Positions 28,419-39,228 of a stretch of 64,000 nucleotides of DNA are shown here, piece by piece. Source of the stretch: Crotophaga sulcirostris (lineage: Eukaryota; Chordata; Aves; Cuculiformes; Crotophagidae); the NCBI GenBank assembly GCA_013397455.1, contig VYZB01000239.1, forward strand, positions 992,283-1,056,282, in the 5' to 3' direction. The notes under the pieces were generated by a model that worked only from the letters and a program-made list of their open reading frames with translations, was not told where the DNA came from and made no database searches. Both the position numbers and the translations under genes were made by a program. Positions within the stretch are counted from its first letter, which is position 1. Each line of letters opens with the position of its first letter.

Positions 28419-31400
28419 GTAAAAAATAGTCTGTGAGCAATGAATAATTAGAAATGCAGACAGCAAATGAGTATCTTAAAAATTCTGTTTGCAGTCTAGG
28501 TAGAACAGGAGAGAAAAAAAGGAAATAGAAATGGGACTGAATACCCACACACTGGAGTGCTAAAATCTAAAGAATGTGCAGACAGAGTAAACCAAGAACA
28601 ACGTAAAAGGGATTCTAATTTGTTTGAAGAATACAGATAAATTTTAGAGAATGGCAAGCAGGGATGCATCCGTAGCGAAGAAACAATCGCATTGCAGACA
28701 GGTGCACAGTTAGGAAGGAAGTCTGGTGGCTGATCTACGTCAATATTTTTCTGGCAGCTCAAGATTCTTTCAAAAACATAGGAGATCAGCTAATAAAAAT
28801 ATATGCATTAGAAAACATACAGCTTGGATACAAAACAAAAGTGCTATGTTTAGGAATACTGTTACACAATCAAAAAAAGTGTTTCACAGAGTGAAAGAAA
28901 GTAATTTTTACCAATAATAATGAGCACTGAGCTGTGTGCAAACTCATTTACTTCAGGGCAGACCTCAGAAAACCATATGATTAACTGCATATCACCCAGA
29001 CAAAGTTCTTCCAATCTAGTCTGTCAAACTGAACTACTTTGACACTTATCAGATAAATGCCGGTAGAGGTTTCCCTCCCAAGTACAACAACCAGCATCTG
29101 TCAAGGTTTACTTGGCAAAGTGAAACAGACCTTTCTGGATCATTGCTGCTCACCAGTGGAGAGCATGAGAGAGGAGAGAGAAAAGGTGCTGTTGGGGTAC
29201 CCAGTTAACACGGGGTATCTCTGCTTCGTTCCAGACCAATTCAGCAGCAGGTTGAGGAGATCACTTCTACTCCTGGAGCTGTCCTTAGTAAGAGTAATTC
29301 ACTTTGTACTGTGCTCAGAATGCTGCTGATTGCTTTTGCAGTGGCTGCGTTCAGTGCCTTTGCGCTTGCAGGATTGAACATTTGATAAACGCTTTAAAAA
29401 GGCCACTGCAGCAGCATGACAGAACTGAGCGACAGCTGTAGAAATATGCTGACACATTTTGATTTTATATTTTATTTATCCTTTACATGTTCACCCTCAG
29501 TTTTAGAAAAGGCAATCTTGGAAGTCTATGCCTTTTACACTGAGTAGGTAAATAAATAAATGGAGAAAGAAGGCACAGACTATATTATCTTCGAGACCAG
29601 AGTGAGGTTAGTTCTCATGTTATGCCTCTGGAGCTGTAAGCTGTTTATCAGCAGTCCCATCAGCCAGAAGCGTCACTAACTATGTAAAATGAGGGAAGAA
29701 AACTTTAATGACACATTGTAAAACAGAAATCAGAAATGAAAAACTGTTCAGCCATAAATGACAACTGGAGGATCAATCAAATCCTGAATCCCAAACAGCT
29801 GCAATTTATGATAACATCGGTAACAAAAGATTACAAATTCTTCATCAAGCTAAGTAACTATTGATATTATAGCTTGCTGAAATAAAAATGCTGATATAGT
29901 GCATAGAAAATTGTGGTTTAAACCTTCTGTCAGTGTCCTTAGTTGGGTAAACATATAGAAAGGGAAGAATCATCAGATTATCTCCAGGTTAAACAATGTC
30001 AAAAAAACATTGGGGATTGGATTAAATTACATTTTAAAACTGATTAATGTTAATTGCTTTTACCTTTTTCACTGCATATGATCTTAAATTTTAAAATCTA
30101 CGGGGTAGAAACCTTACCATCACAGCATGAGCCTAAAGACTGACTATGAAGAAATTGCACATGAGTGAACACAAGCAAGTTGTGAGCTATGGAATTCTGC
30201 TAAATGCTAAGTAATGGAGACTAATGCTGAAAAATGTCAGTAGCTGTGAATACAGACTTGATTCTGTAATTCTGTGAAACCTAAGCAAAATCCCTGCTAA
30301 GTTCAGGAGGTTCCTTGCAAACAAGAGCAACTCACATGAATGTGGTAGCGCATGTTATTTCAGACATAATGAGGTTAATGATTTGTATGTGTTAACTGCG
30401 GGAACAATTTTAGGAAGCATGATTTATGATCTTAAAAAAAAAAAAGTGTCTTGATTTATAAGCAAGCAAGTCTCAGTTTGGAGGCAAGTTTCATCCTATA
30501 ACCCTGAATGGCTGGAGCTGCTGTGGTGCTATTTGCTCAATAATACTCCAGCTGACATCAAAGGTCTTGAAAGCCATTTCAGTTTCAAACTGAACCTGAA
30601 GAAGTCCTGATTTTGTGTACCTTCTGGAAGAAACTGTGTTTATATTCGGATGCCAAAGCCTACTTTCATCTCTTTGAATTACACTTTCCTTCTAGATCAC
30701 ATCGAGTGTAAGAAACAACAATGCCAAGTATATTATTGAAGGTGAATATGCCAACACCATTTTTAAAGTAGAAGAAACCAGTGGTGATGTATATGCCTTT
30801 GAGAGGCTGGACAGAGAAAAGAAAGCAGAGTATGAACTGACTGCTCTCATTATTGACAGAAGAAACAACCAGTCACTGGAACCCCCATCTAAATTCATTA
30901 TCAAGGTCTATGATATTAATGACAATGCCCCTGTGTTTGTACAAAAAGTATTCAATGGATCTGTCCCAGAAATGTCACCAGTAGGTATGTTCTTCCATCA
31001 CTCATTTCCCTTCATGACTCTTGCTAAAAACCAGATTTTATAATAAATATGCTGTTTGTAAATCCTTTTCTAGGAACCCCCGTCACCAAAGTGACAGCTG
31101 TAGATGCTGATGACCCAACAGTTACAGGCCATGCCACAGTTACCTACCAAGTCATCAAAGGAGATGAATACTTCACAGTTGATGATTCCGGTAGGTCAGA
31201 TATGCAAATGTCCTTGCACTTTGTCCTTACCTTACACCTTAAAGAAAATGCAGTTTTAAGCCTTCTTCATTCTGGGCAAGGGGGGATAATAAGTCAAAAA
31301 TACAATTTTAAACATAATTTAGAAAGATTTTTCATTCATACTCACACAATGGAAAAGAACTAATAAAGTCGAGACATCAGGTACTGTGAATCCAATAAGA

Positions 31401-34400
31401 AAATAAAAGATCATTTTCTCCCACTGATGAAGAGACTGTCTAGCAGCTAATGTAAGTTCGTGTTTTCAGTTTTGCATAGAATCTATTCCCTTCACCAGAC
31501 CGGAAAAGGTGAATACATACATTCTGAAGCAGCATTCAATACCTCAATCCTTTGTTTTCCTAAACATTCTTGTTTAGATTTCACCCAGTTTTAAAAATAC
31601 TGTCAGTACCTATCGCAACCACACTGGTGCCCAGACAAACTCTCCAGATGCTTTAGTGATCAAGTTTAGATATGGTTAGACAGTTTCTAAGCAGAAAAGA
31701 TCAGTGTAAATGAAGGTATTGTACAAAAATCTCCCAAGTATTCCATGATGTAGAAAGATTTTTAACACTTCTAGTATTAGAAAAGTATCACTGTAAAAAT
31801 GCTACTTCGAGCTGAATGTGTGGTATAAGGCAAAAATTTACTGTCAAAATTAAGAGATGTTGGATGTGTAACAAAACCTAGTCACAGTCAATGTTAATTT
31901 TTTCAAAGGTATGATTTCTACAACAAGGGCTGATTTAGACAGAGAGACTCAATCAACTTATGAAGTTATTGTTAAAGCAAAAGATGCTCCAGGGTTTTCT
32001 GGGGATTCAAGCACAGCTACCGTCATCATCACTTTAACTGACATCAATGACAACTTCCCAGTATTCAAACACCGTAAGTATAACGCAAGCACTGTATCAC
32101 TCGGAAACCAAGGGCTGACTCAGTTATAATGAATTTATGTCCAAGTTCATCATGATTCAGTTTTTCTTAGAAGTGGACAAAAGAATCTTACATATTTAGC
32201 AGGTTGTCTGTATTTCAGCCCTAGCTGCATTTCCTGGGTGACACACACTTAGTGGGGAAAATAAAAAATAGTATTAATTTCATCACTTTGTACAAAGTCT
32301 TGACAATTTTGAGAATTAATTATACTATTATAAAAAATACATCAAGGTGCTGTCTGTAGAGATACATAATGCTGAATGCTCAATGAAATATTTTTCTGTA
32401 CATCTATAAACTAAGAACAATTTTTAACTAAGATCTAACTTCCACATACGCACTCTTTATGTCTTTTTTGTTGTTTGTTTTTTTTTTACAGCATCATTTC
32501 ACTTTAAAGTTCCTGAAAATATTTCAGTAGGAGGAGAAGTTGGTAGAGTCAAAGTAGAAGATATTGATGAACCACAACATAGAAATACAAAATACAGTTT
32601 TGTCAGAGGAGATTACAGGGACACCTTTGAAATTATAGCAAATCCATTCACAAACGAAGGAATCATTAGGCCAAAGAAGGTACTTTTCCCAGTAAAAAAG
32701 ATGATTATTTTGTTTTTCATGTGTAATGAGTGTTTGTTTCAGTCTGGGACTAGCGGCAGGAAAAAATAGGAATGTATGGAAGTCAGTGTGAAAGATGTTC
32801 ATCCTGACATCCCTGTTGTGTAGGCTCTGTGAGAAGGATTTACCAGCCGATTCCAATGGCGAGTCTGGGAAGATCCAGAATTACCGCAGGGTGCAATGGG
32901 GTTACACATTTTGGACTCCTCTCAAACTTCAGATACTTGGATGCTTCAAAGAGTCACTGATTTTAAGAGCTGAACCAACTGACTAACGCAAAGAATCTTT
33001 CTCTTCTGCAGCCTAAGTTAAACTAAAGTAGAAAATATGAACAAGCCCACCTGTCCACACTTCTAAAAGTGCTCTTTACAGTTGGGCACTTGCTGCAGTC
33101 TGAGCCACAGCTCCCTTACTTTCCTCAGGGTGTTCTCAGAGCTTTCCCACTAATTCCTTGTAACTCTTTAAGAGGTCCCAGACTCTCCAAAGCCTTCACT
33201 ATGGTTTGCTTTTTGTTTTTTAATTCTCAAACCTACTTGATTTGCACCAAGGGACACTCCTGCGCTACGCAGAGCACTGCCAAGCCAAGAGTTCATTGAT
33301 TTTATTGACTCACGGTGAAAAAAAAAAAGAGGAGGGAGGACTATAAATTACCTCCTGTAATCCTCAGATTGACAGGAATGTATTTTTCACTTCCAAATGT
33401 CTCTCTGTAACTGTTAAGACTAGAAATGCCATTTAGAAGAAGAGAAAACTTTAAGGGAAAAAAAGTACTATGCACTCCAAAACTGGCAGGGAAGTCTCCA
33501 GCTGTGGTCACTCTGGGTGCAAGCAGCTTTTCCTCACCAAATGCAGCCCTTCTGGTCTTCCCAGGGCCTGAGGAATGCATTGCCTGCAACTTCTGCCCAG
33601 AGGGGGAGCCGTAAGAGACCCCACGCATCCACCCATTGGGTGATTTGAAATCAGCTCCTCTTTTAACGCACATTAGGCAAAGATCACCCCACCGCTTTAT
33701 AACAGGCTTTTGGCCACGCACTGGTCAGAATTTTAAATATGCAGCCATGTGAGATTAAATTTCAACTGGGAGATAAGCACTACCACTGCCATTTGCCATG
33801 CCTGCTCAAAGAGAAAAACAATTCTTTTAACTCCTGTGCATTTCACAATGCTTTTATAATCTCAGGCGATACGGCAAAGCAATCGCTTGGGCATTTCTTA
33901 CAGCCCTGGCTCCAGACCTTCCTTCCATTGTGGGATTTCTTTTATAATCTCAATTAACAGGGAAAAACAAGGAAGTGGATGTCATTTATCACCAAATGCG
34001 CCAGTTGTCAGTCAGCACAGTCTACCTTGAGTGACTCCAGAGCAGAAAGGCCAGACAAGAAAAGGGGAATCTGGTCCCCATTCATTGAGAAAAAGGAGCT
34101 AAATAAGTTTTGGAGCTATGGAATTATTAAATTATTTAAAACAAGAAATATTTACTGAACTTAGAATACTGGATGAATCTGTTCAAAGCCAGAACTTGCT
34201 CCAGCCTTCCTATTTATGAGGAAGATGTTCAGTTTGGGAATGCTCTCCCAAGAGTCCAGCTGAGATGCAATTTAGGAATAGTCAAAATGCAAATTAGCAC
34301 AGGGCTTAAATTTGCATAATACAAAGTTTACTTAGACATCTTCAAAGGAAGAATATCTCTGTGTGTCTTTTTTTTAGCCCCTGGACTTCGAAAAAGTTGC

Positions 34401-37400
34401 AGAATACAGGTTTGACATTGAAGCAACAGATCCCACAGTCAATCTTCGCTATTTTAAATCTGGGGGCTCTAAGAGCATTTCAGCAGTCATCATTGAAGTC
34501 ATTGACGTTGACGAGCCTCCTGTCTTCACTAAACTGCCATATGAATTTAAAGTAAGGGAAAATGACCCAGAAATAAGAACTCTTGGTTCAGTTTGGGCAC
34601 ACGATCCTGACGCAGCTAAACGGAAAATCAGGTAACACAACACCAGGTTTAGTAATTCTATTTTACAGGGGAGAATTCCTTAATGATTCCAAAAATTTCA
34701 CAAAGAACTGAGACTTTGGTCCTATTTTCAGAATCTGCATTCAAAAAAAAAAAAAACTGATTTTTCTGGCCCTGCAGCCTTGGACCTATATGGTAACCAA
34801 CAAATATGAACATAAAGTACATTTACCCATGTAATTACCACATAAACTTACTGATCAAATATTTGGACATTCATGGGAAAATGCATAATCCTGGATATCT
34901 TTGCATGGTTACAATTTATTGTTAAATGTTTTATTGTAATAACTCTCATGCATGTGCTTTGAAAAGAAAATAGATTTCTGAAACAGAAAAAGACAACATC
35001 TGGCAACTTTTCTGACAGACACATTTCATTTTTAAATCTTGTTTAATTTTAGGGAAATATTCTGAGACCGCTTGGTCCAGATATTAATGTAATTTGTCAA
35101 ACGAGAACCGTCTGACCTTCCACTACGAAGAAATGAGGTAAAACACAGTATTATCACCCTTGCACTGACATCTCTCTTTTAAACAAAAAACAGATTTATC
35201 CGACGAAGAGCTAGTCCTAATGGAGACTATATTAGGGTATCCGATACCGGAATTATTCAACTTCCCAAACCCCTGGACAGAGAATTCAGTTCCTCATACA
35301 ACATCACTGTCGCAGCTCAGGAAGTCCTTGAGGATGGTAAGTGCTACCCACTTCCCTATTTAAGAGAAGAAATCCATGTACGGCAGGACTGCAGCCTACA
35401 AAAAGAGGAAAGCTGCAACCTGACAGCCTGTTCCTACCAAGCTGTGAATGACAGGGATGCTTGCAGGGTCTGCACAAGCATCTTCCAAATCAAATGTGTA
35501 CCTACAAATAGGTCAGATACAGCTCAAGGTTGGAGCTACCCTCGAGCTATTAGGAAAATGCATTCCATTTGTTACAAGGAATAAAAAGGGCATGAGGAGA
35601 GGAAGCAGCTTAAGAAATATGGATAAGCCTGTGGTAAGAGCAGAAGCATCCCAGCCAGCTTCACCCCCTTACAGAGTTACAAAATCGCAGGGAGCATCAC
35701 AACACAGGCATCCTCACGCAGCTTCGCTGAGGTTCAGGAAGCAGGGCAGGCCAGGGGCCACTCCCAAGATCAGTTTTAGGGAGGCCAGCCCTTGCTGGAG
35801 GGTGAAAGGTATTTAATAATATGTATTTCATAATATAGACATGGCTGTTCTGTGCCTGCTGTCTCAGAGCCAGAGGACAATGGACACCACAGACATCTAG
35901 TGTGCAGAATCAGGAAGCCATAAGCAATTGTCATTTTCTTCCTTGATGATTTCGCCCAACACGAGAATTTTTAGGAAAATAACTGTATCTGTCAAAGGAA
36001 ATGTTTAAATGAATGACAGAGATAGAAACTTTCCAAATTCATCATGCAGGAGGCAGAGAGGTGGACACGAACAGTGGAAAGGCAGGGTAGACAGCACTGA
36101 GATTCCAGCCATCTGTCAGACCTGAACTGTTGTTGTCATTTCAGGCCGTCTTTCCGACAGAGAATCACATGCCCAGGTTCATGTAATAGTGACTGATGTA
36201 AATGACAATGCTCCAGAACTTGTTTACCCAGAGGAACCCAGAGTGTGTGAAAATGCTGCACCAGGAAAGGTGAGACAGGAGAGTTTTTCCCTGAAACTGG
36301 AATTATCTACTTGCAAGTTCAAGCGTCCTTTATTAAAAGTTGGTCTCAGTTTTCATACACAAGCACATGATCATTTCACTGACTCCCAAAATATTAGTGG
36401 TCAAAAATGCCTCCTCAGAACTTTGCATTGTCGAAATATTGACTTTTATCTGCTTACACTCAGGGGCTGCACAGCTCCTCTCCCTCCAGGCCTTTAAGCA
36501 TTTACATCCATTATCACTGAACCATGAAGAACAGTCCTGCCTTGCAGGGCAAAAGTTAGCAATTCGTTTTATCACACAGATGTTCATACATGATATTGAG
36601 AACGAAACCATTCAAAATACTAAGAGAAACATTGCTGCATGCACAAGTAGCATTGGTATTTGCAGGGTTAGATGCTAGGCCACAGACACAAGTATTCAGT
36701 CCATAATGTTTTTTAATTAAGAGACTTAGTCACAGAGCAGACTCTCTGATGGAATCTGTCAGAAAACACACGGTATTATTTCACATTTAATTTAATTTTT
36801 AAAATACATTTGGGACACAAACACACTTTTTTTATATTTTATACAACTAATCTACCTCAGGTTGAGGTTTTCAATAACAAGCATGTCACTCAGGAGTGGC
36901 AGCCTCCATAACATTCAGTGAATGAGAGCCATACTTCTAAGGAAGCTGAAAACTTGAGAAGACAACCATCTCAGGTGTTTAAGTGAGCCATACGTCTTTG
37001 AGCATAAACCTTTCTTATGCTTTAATCTCACAAGATTTCCTCTTTTGTTTCCCACCTATGAATGAAGGGGAAAGATTGCTCTTTTTGAAGAGCTACAAGG
37101 AAACTACTTGCCTTGAAAGAACTTGAGGAGGAGCATCACAAGATATCCTCATCCTGCCCTTTATTGAAGTGCAGCACAGGGTAGACAGCCCAGCTTTAAC
37201 TTAAATACCGTGAGCACTTTTATCCCTGGAGGCAATGCATACTGCAAATTATGACCTCTTTCATCTCTATAGGTGATCATCAGGATTTCAGCTACTGACA
37301 AGGATGAAATATCACCTAGAGGTTTCTTCAAATTCTCCCTGGCCACAGAAGACAGCAACTTCTCCTTGGTGGAGAACTACGGTAGCGTATCCCTGCAATG

Positions 37401-39228
37401 CATATTCTCAGCTAGCCAACGGGAGACACTAGGACATGGGGGAGAAAAGCTGGAGCACGGGCCTATGATTGGTCTAGCCAAGTTAAATTAATGTTTATTT
37501 TTAAAGGCTTAACTTACTGAAAAAAAAAATGTTTGTTGCCACCCAAATTTTACTCAGTTCCCTAAAGGCTGGCTCTGTCTAAGGGGAAGATGTACCAACT
37601 GACGGATAATCTATAAGGAAAATCTGGTAGAGATTATCACTTAATTAGATGTCGTTACTTCTTCCAGATAACACAGCTAATATCACTGTCAAATATGGAC
37701 AGTTCAATCGTGAACTTGCCAAAATCCACTACCTGCCTGTTATCATCTCAGACAACGGTGATCCTGAGCTCAGCAGCACAAACACACTTGTCATCAGTGT
37801 CTGCAAGTGTAATGAAAAAGGCAATTTCACTTTCTGTGAGGAAAGAGCAAAGCAAGTCGGAGTTAGTGTACAAGCACTGGTGGCAATTTTTATCTGTATC
37901 TTCACAATCATTGGTAAGTACTTGACTTTTGTCATGTTCTCTGTCTTAAAATGAGGGGATTTTTTGTTTTGTTTTTTTTTCTTAACTGAGGTCTACAAAA
38001 GACTTGTGGTTATAAAATGGTCACAAAGGCAGAAATATTGGAACTATTTGACTCATCTCACCTGCTCGCTCTCTTTGGCCTGTTACCGTAGTTTCAGCTT
38101 CAAAGCTGTTCATTCTCTTGGAAAGGCTGAGTCACTGGAAAGGTTATTGCACGTGCACATAATATACTTGATTTACTGCTACTAGGCTCACATGCAGCTA
38201 TAAAAAAGGAAATTTCTGCTGGGGCAATAACACTAGGATTCCTGTTTCCAAAGGTTGAACTAGTCTGGAAACCCTTTAAACAGTACAGTGAACATATATA
38301 CATAAATAAATCTGTAACAAGTCAGCAGATGGGCACCTATTTGCTGTATTTGGAATCCATCAGAGAAGGGGCAACATTTTTCTCACTTTAGAAGAGGCCT
38401 CCTTTGCAATTATCACATGAGAAGCATTTGATGCCTGGCATTAAAAGATTTACCAGTTCAAATCAGTAGTTGGTTCAATGAACTTGTGACCCTCTGCAGT
38501 TGTATTTGTGATTCAAGCTCAAGAGTCAGTTGTACAACTCCTGTACAGACCAAACTGCTTTGAGAACATACAAATCCTACAGTTAAACAGTATTTTAAAT
38601 TATTATTTTTAATAAATATGCATTAAAATAATCCCTCTGGAAAAAACCTACTTTGCACTGTGTTACATATTTGAAATGCAATTTTACTTCCTTACTTCTC
38701 TATTTACCCCTGCTGATCTAAGTTTTCTTTGCAGTAATCACATTGCTAATTCTTCTAAGAAAGAGACACAAGAAGGATTTGAGTGGCCTTGGGAGGAATG
38801 TGGCAGAGATTCATGAGCAGCTTGTCACTTACGATGAAGAAGGTGGTGGTGAAATGGACACCACCAGCTATGATGTGTCCGTACTCAACTCTGTCCGCAA
38901 GAACGGTATAAAGCCAGAAGCAGCTCCCTCTCCATATGCACAAGTCCAAAAGCCTCCTGCAAATATAACATCTGGTGCTGGAGAAATGGAAATGATGATT
39001 GAGGTCAAGAAGGATGAAGCTGACAACGACAGGGATTTGCTGCCATATGATACACTTCATATTTACGGCTACGAAGGTGCTGAGTCCATCGCAGAATCTC
39101 TCAGCTCTTTGGGATCGGGCTCCTCAGACTCAGATATTGATTATGACTTTCTAAATGACTGGGGACCCAGGTTTAAGATGTTAGCTGAGTTGTATGGATC
39201 AGAACCAAATGAAGATTTTGTGTATTAA
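28230..39228 (+). CDS. CDH5: VE-cadherin (cadherin-5), complete coding region in 11 exons
   Basis: Endothelial adherens-junction cadherin: calcium-dependent homophilic adhesion outside the cell, p120- and beta-catenin binding inside. Exons: 28230-28418, 30696-30984, 31074-31190, 31909-32073, 32492-32679, 34378-34631, 35194-35336, 36145-36269, 37273-37381, 37668-37913, 38735-39228. They join in phase into 2319 nt, 772 residues. Visible: signal peptide 1-17; propeptide ending in RLKR (37-40); mature start DWIW with the two type II tryptophans (W42, W44); EC linkers DINDN 136-140, DINDN 243-247, DVDEPP 359-364, DVNDN 466-470; LDRE at 101, 208, 428; EC5 cysteines 483, 572, 574, 583; membrane helix about 594-616; p120 region about 632-659 with DEEGGGE; beta-catenin region about 698-772. 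Sequons at N121, N150, N263, N437, N519, N531, N579. The start codon has A at -3 and precedes a signal peptide. Identity rests on close similarity to human VE-cadherin, especially around the furin site and the tail, recalled rather than searched. Non-coding exon 1 is not located. Confidence 0.97.
30696..30984 (+). CDS. CDH5: CDH5 coding exon 2: EC1 core
   Basis: Acceptor TTCTAG at 30690-30695, donor TAG|GTATGT. Encodes residues 64-160 (last codon split after one base). It carries the EC1 calcium motif LDRE (101-104) and the EC1-EC2 linker DINDNAP (136-142). The reading phase matches the flanking exons. The intron before it (28419-30695, 2277 bp) is the longest coding-region intron and shows no recognisable repeat or gene. 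Confidence 0.95.
31074..31190 (+). CDS. CDH5: CDH5 coding exon 3: EC2, first half
   Basis: Acceptor TTCTAG ends at 31073, donor CCG|GTAGGT. Encodes residues 161-198 plus split codons 160 and 199, including the calcium-binding DADDPT (170-175), close to human VDADDPTV. The preceding intron is only 89 bp (30985-31073). Confidence 0.95.
31909..32073 (+). CDS. CDH5: CDH5 coding exon 4: EC2, second half
   Basis: Acceptor CAAAG ends at 31908, donor ACC|GTAAGT. Encodes residues 200-253 plus split codons 199 and 254, with LDRE (208-211) and the EC2-EC3 linker DINDNFP (243-249). The acceptor's pyrimidine tract is short but follows a T-rich stretch, and the phase is correct. Confidence 0.94.
32492..32679 (+). 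CDS. CDH5: CDH5 coding exon 5: EC3, first part
   Basis: Acceptor after a long T tract (TTTACAG, ending 32491), donor AAG|GTACTT. Encodes residues 255-316, with VEDIDEPQ (275-282) and RGDY (292-295) matching the human EC3 repeat, and sequon N263. The exon ends in phase 0. Confidence 0.95.
34378..34631 (+). CDS. CDH5: CDH5 coding exon 6: EC3 end and EC4 start
   Basis: Acceptor TTTTTTAG ends at 34377, donor CAG|GTAACA. Encodes residues 317-400 plus two bases of codon 401. Contains LDFE (318-321) in place of the usual LDRE, EATDPT (331-336), the EC3-EC4 linker DVDEPP (359-364) and HDPDAA (391-396). The intron before it (32680-34377, 1698 bp) shows no repeat or gene. Confidence 0.95.
35194..35336 (+). 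CDS. CDH5: CDH5 coding exon 7: EC4 core
   Basis: Acceptor AACAG ends at 35193, donor ATG|GTAAGT. Encodes residues 402-448 with split codons 401 and 449. Contains LDRE (428-431) and sequon N437. It is more diverged from human than the neighbouring exons, but length and phase fit. Confidence 0.92.
36145..36269 (+). CDS. CDH5: CDH5 coding exon 8: EC4-EC5 linker
   Basis: Acceptor TTTCAG ends at 36144, donor AAG|GTGAGA. Encodes residues 450-490 after completing codon 449. Contains the linker DVNDNAPE (466-473) and the first EC5 cysteine (VCENA, C483), which is conserved in human. The exon ends in phase 0. Confidence 0.94.
37273..37381 (+). CDS. CDH5: CDH5 coding exon 9: EC5, first part (unusual donor)
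   Basis: Acceptor CTATAG ends at 37272. Encodes residues 491-526 plus one base of codon 527, including ATDKDEI (497-503), equivalent to human AIDKDIT. The donor is G|GTAGCG, a weak match to consensus, but it is the only nearby GT that keeps frame with the next exon. Confidence 0.9.
37668..37913 (+). CDS. CDH5: CDH5 coding exon 10: EC5 end and membrane helix start
   Basis: Acceptor TTCCAG ends at 37667, donor TTG|GTAAGT. Encodes residues 528-608 with split codons 527 and 609: NTANITVKYGQF, the cysteine cluster CKC...C (572, 574, 583) and the first half of the membrane helix (about 594-608). Near-identical in pattern to human EC5. Confidence 0.96.
38735..39228 (+). CDS. CDH5: CDH5 last coding exon: membrane helix end and cytoplasmic tail
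   Basis: Acceptor TTTGCAG ends at 38734; the stop TAA is at 39226-39228. Encodes residues 610-772: end of the helix, the basic stop-transfer RKRHKK (617-622), the p120-catenin region around DEEGGGEMDTTSY (642-654), and the acidic beta-catenin region ending in ELYGS...VY. Regulatory tyrosines known in human (Y645, Y658, Y685, Y725, Y731, Y733, Y757, Y774) have counterparts at 641, 654, 676, 713, 719, 721, 745 and 762. This is the best-conserved part of the protein. Confidence 0.97.

Noticed and set aside
32524..32856. 110-codon - strand frame
   Set aside because: Antisense shadow of CDH5 coding exon 5 and the following intron.
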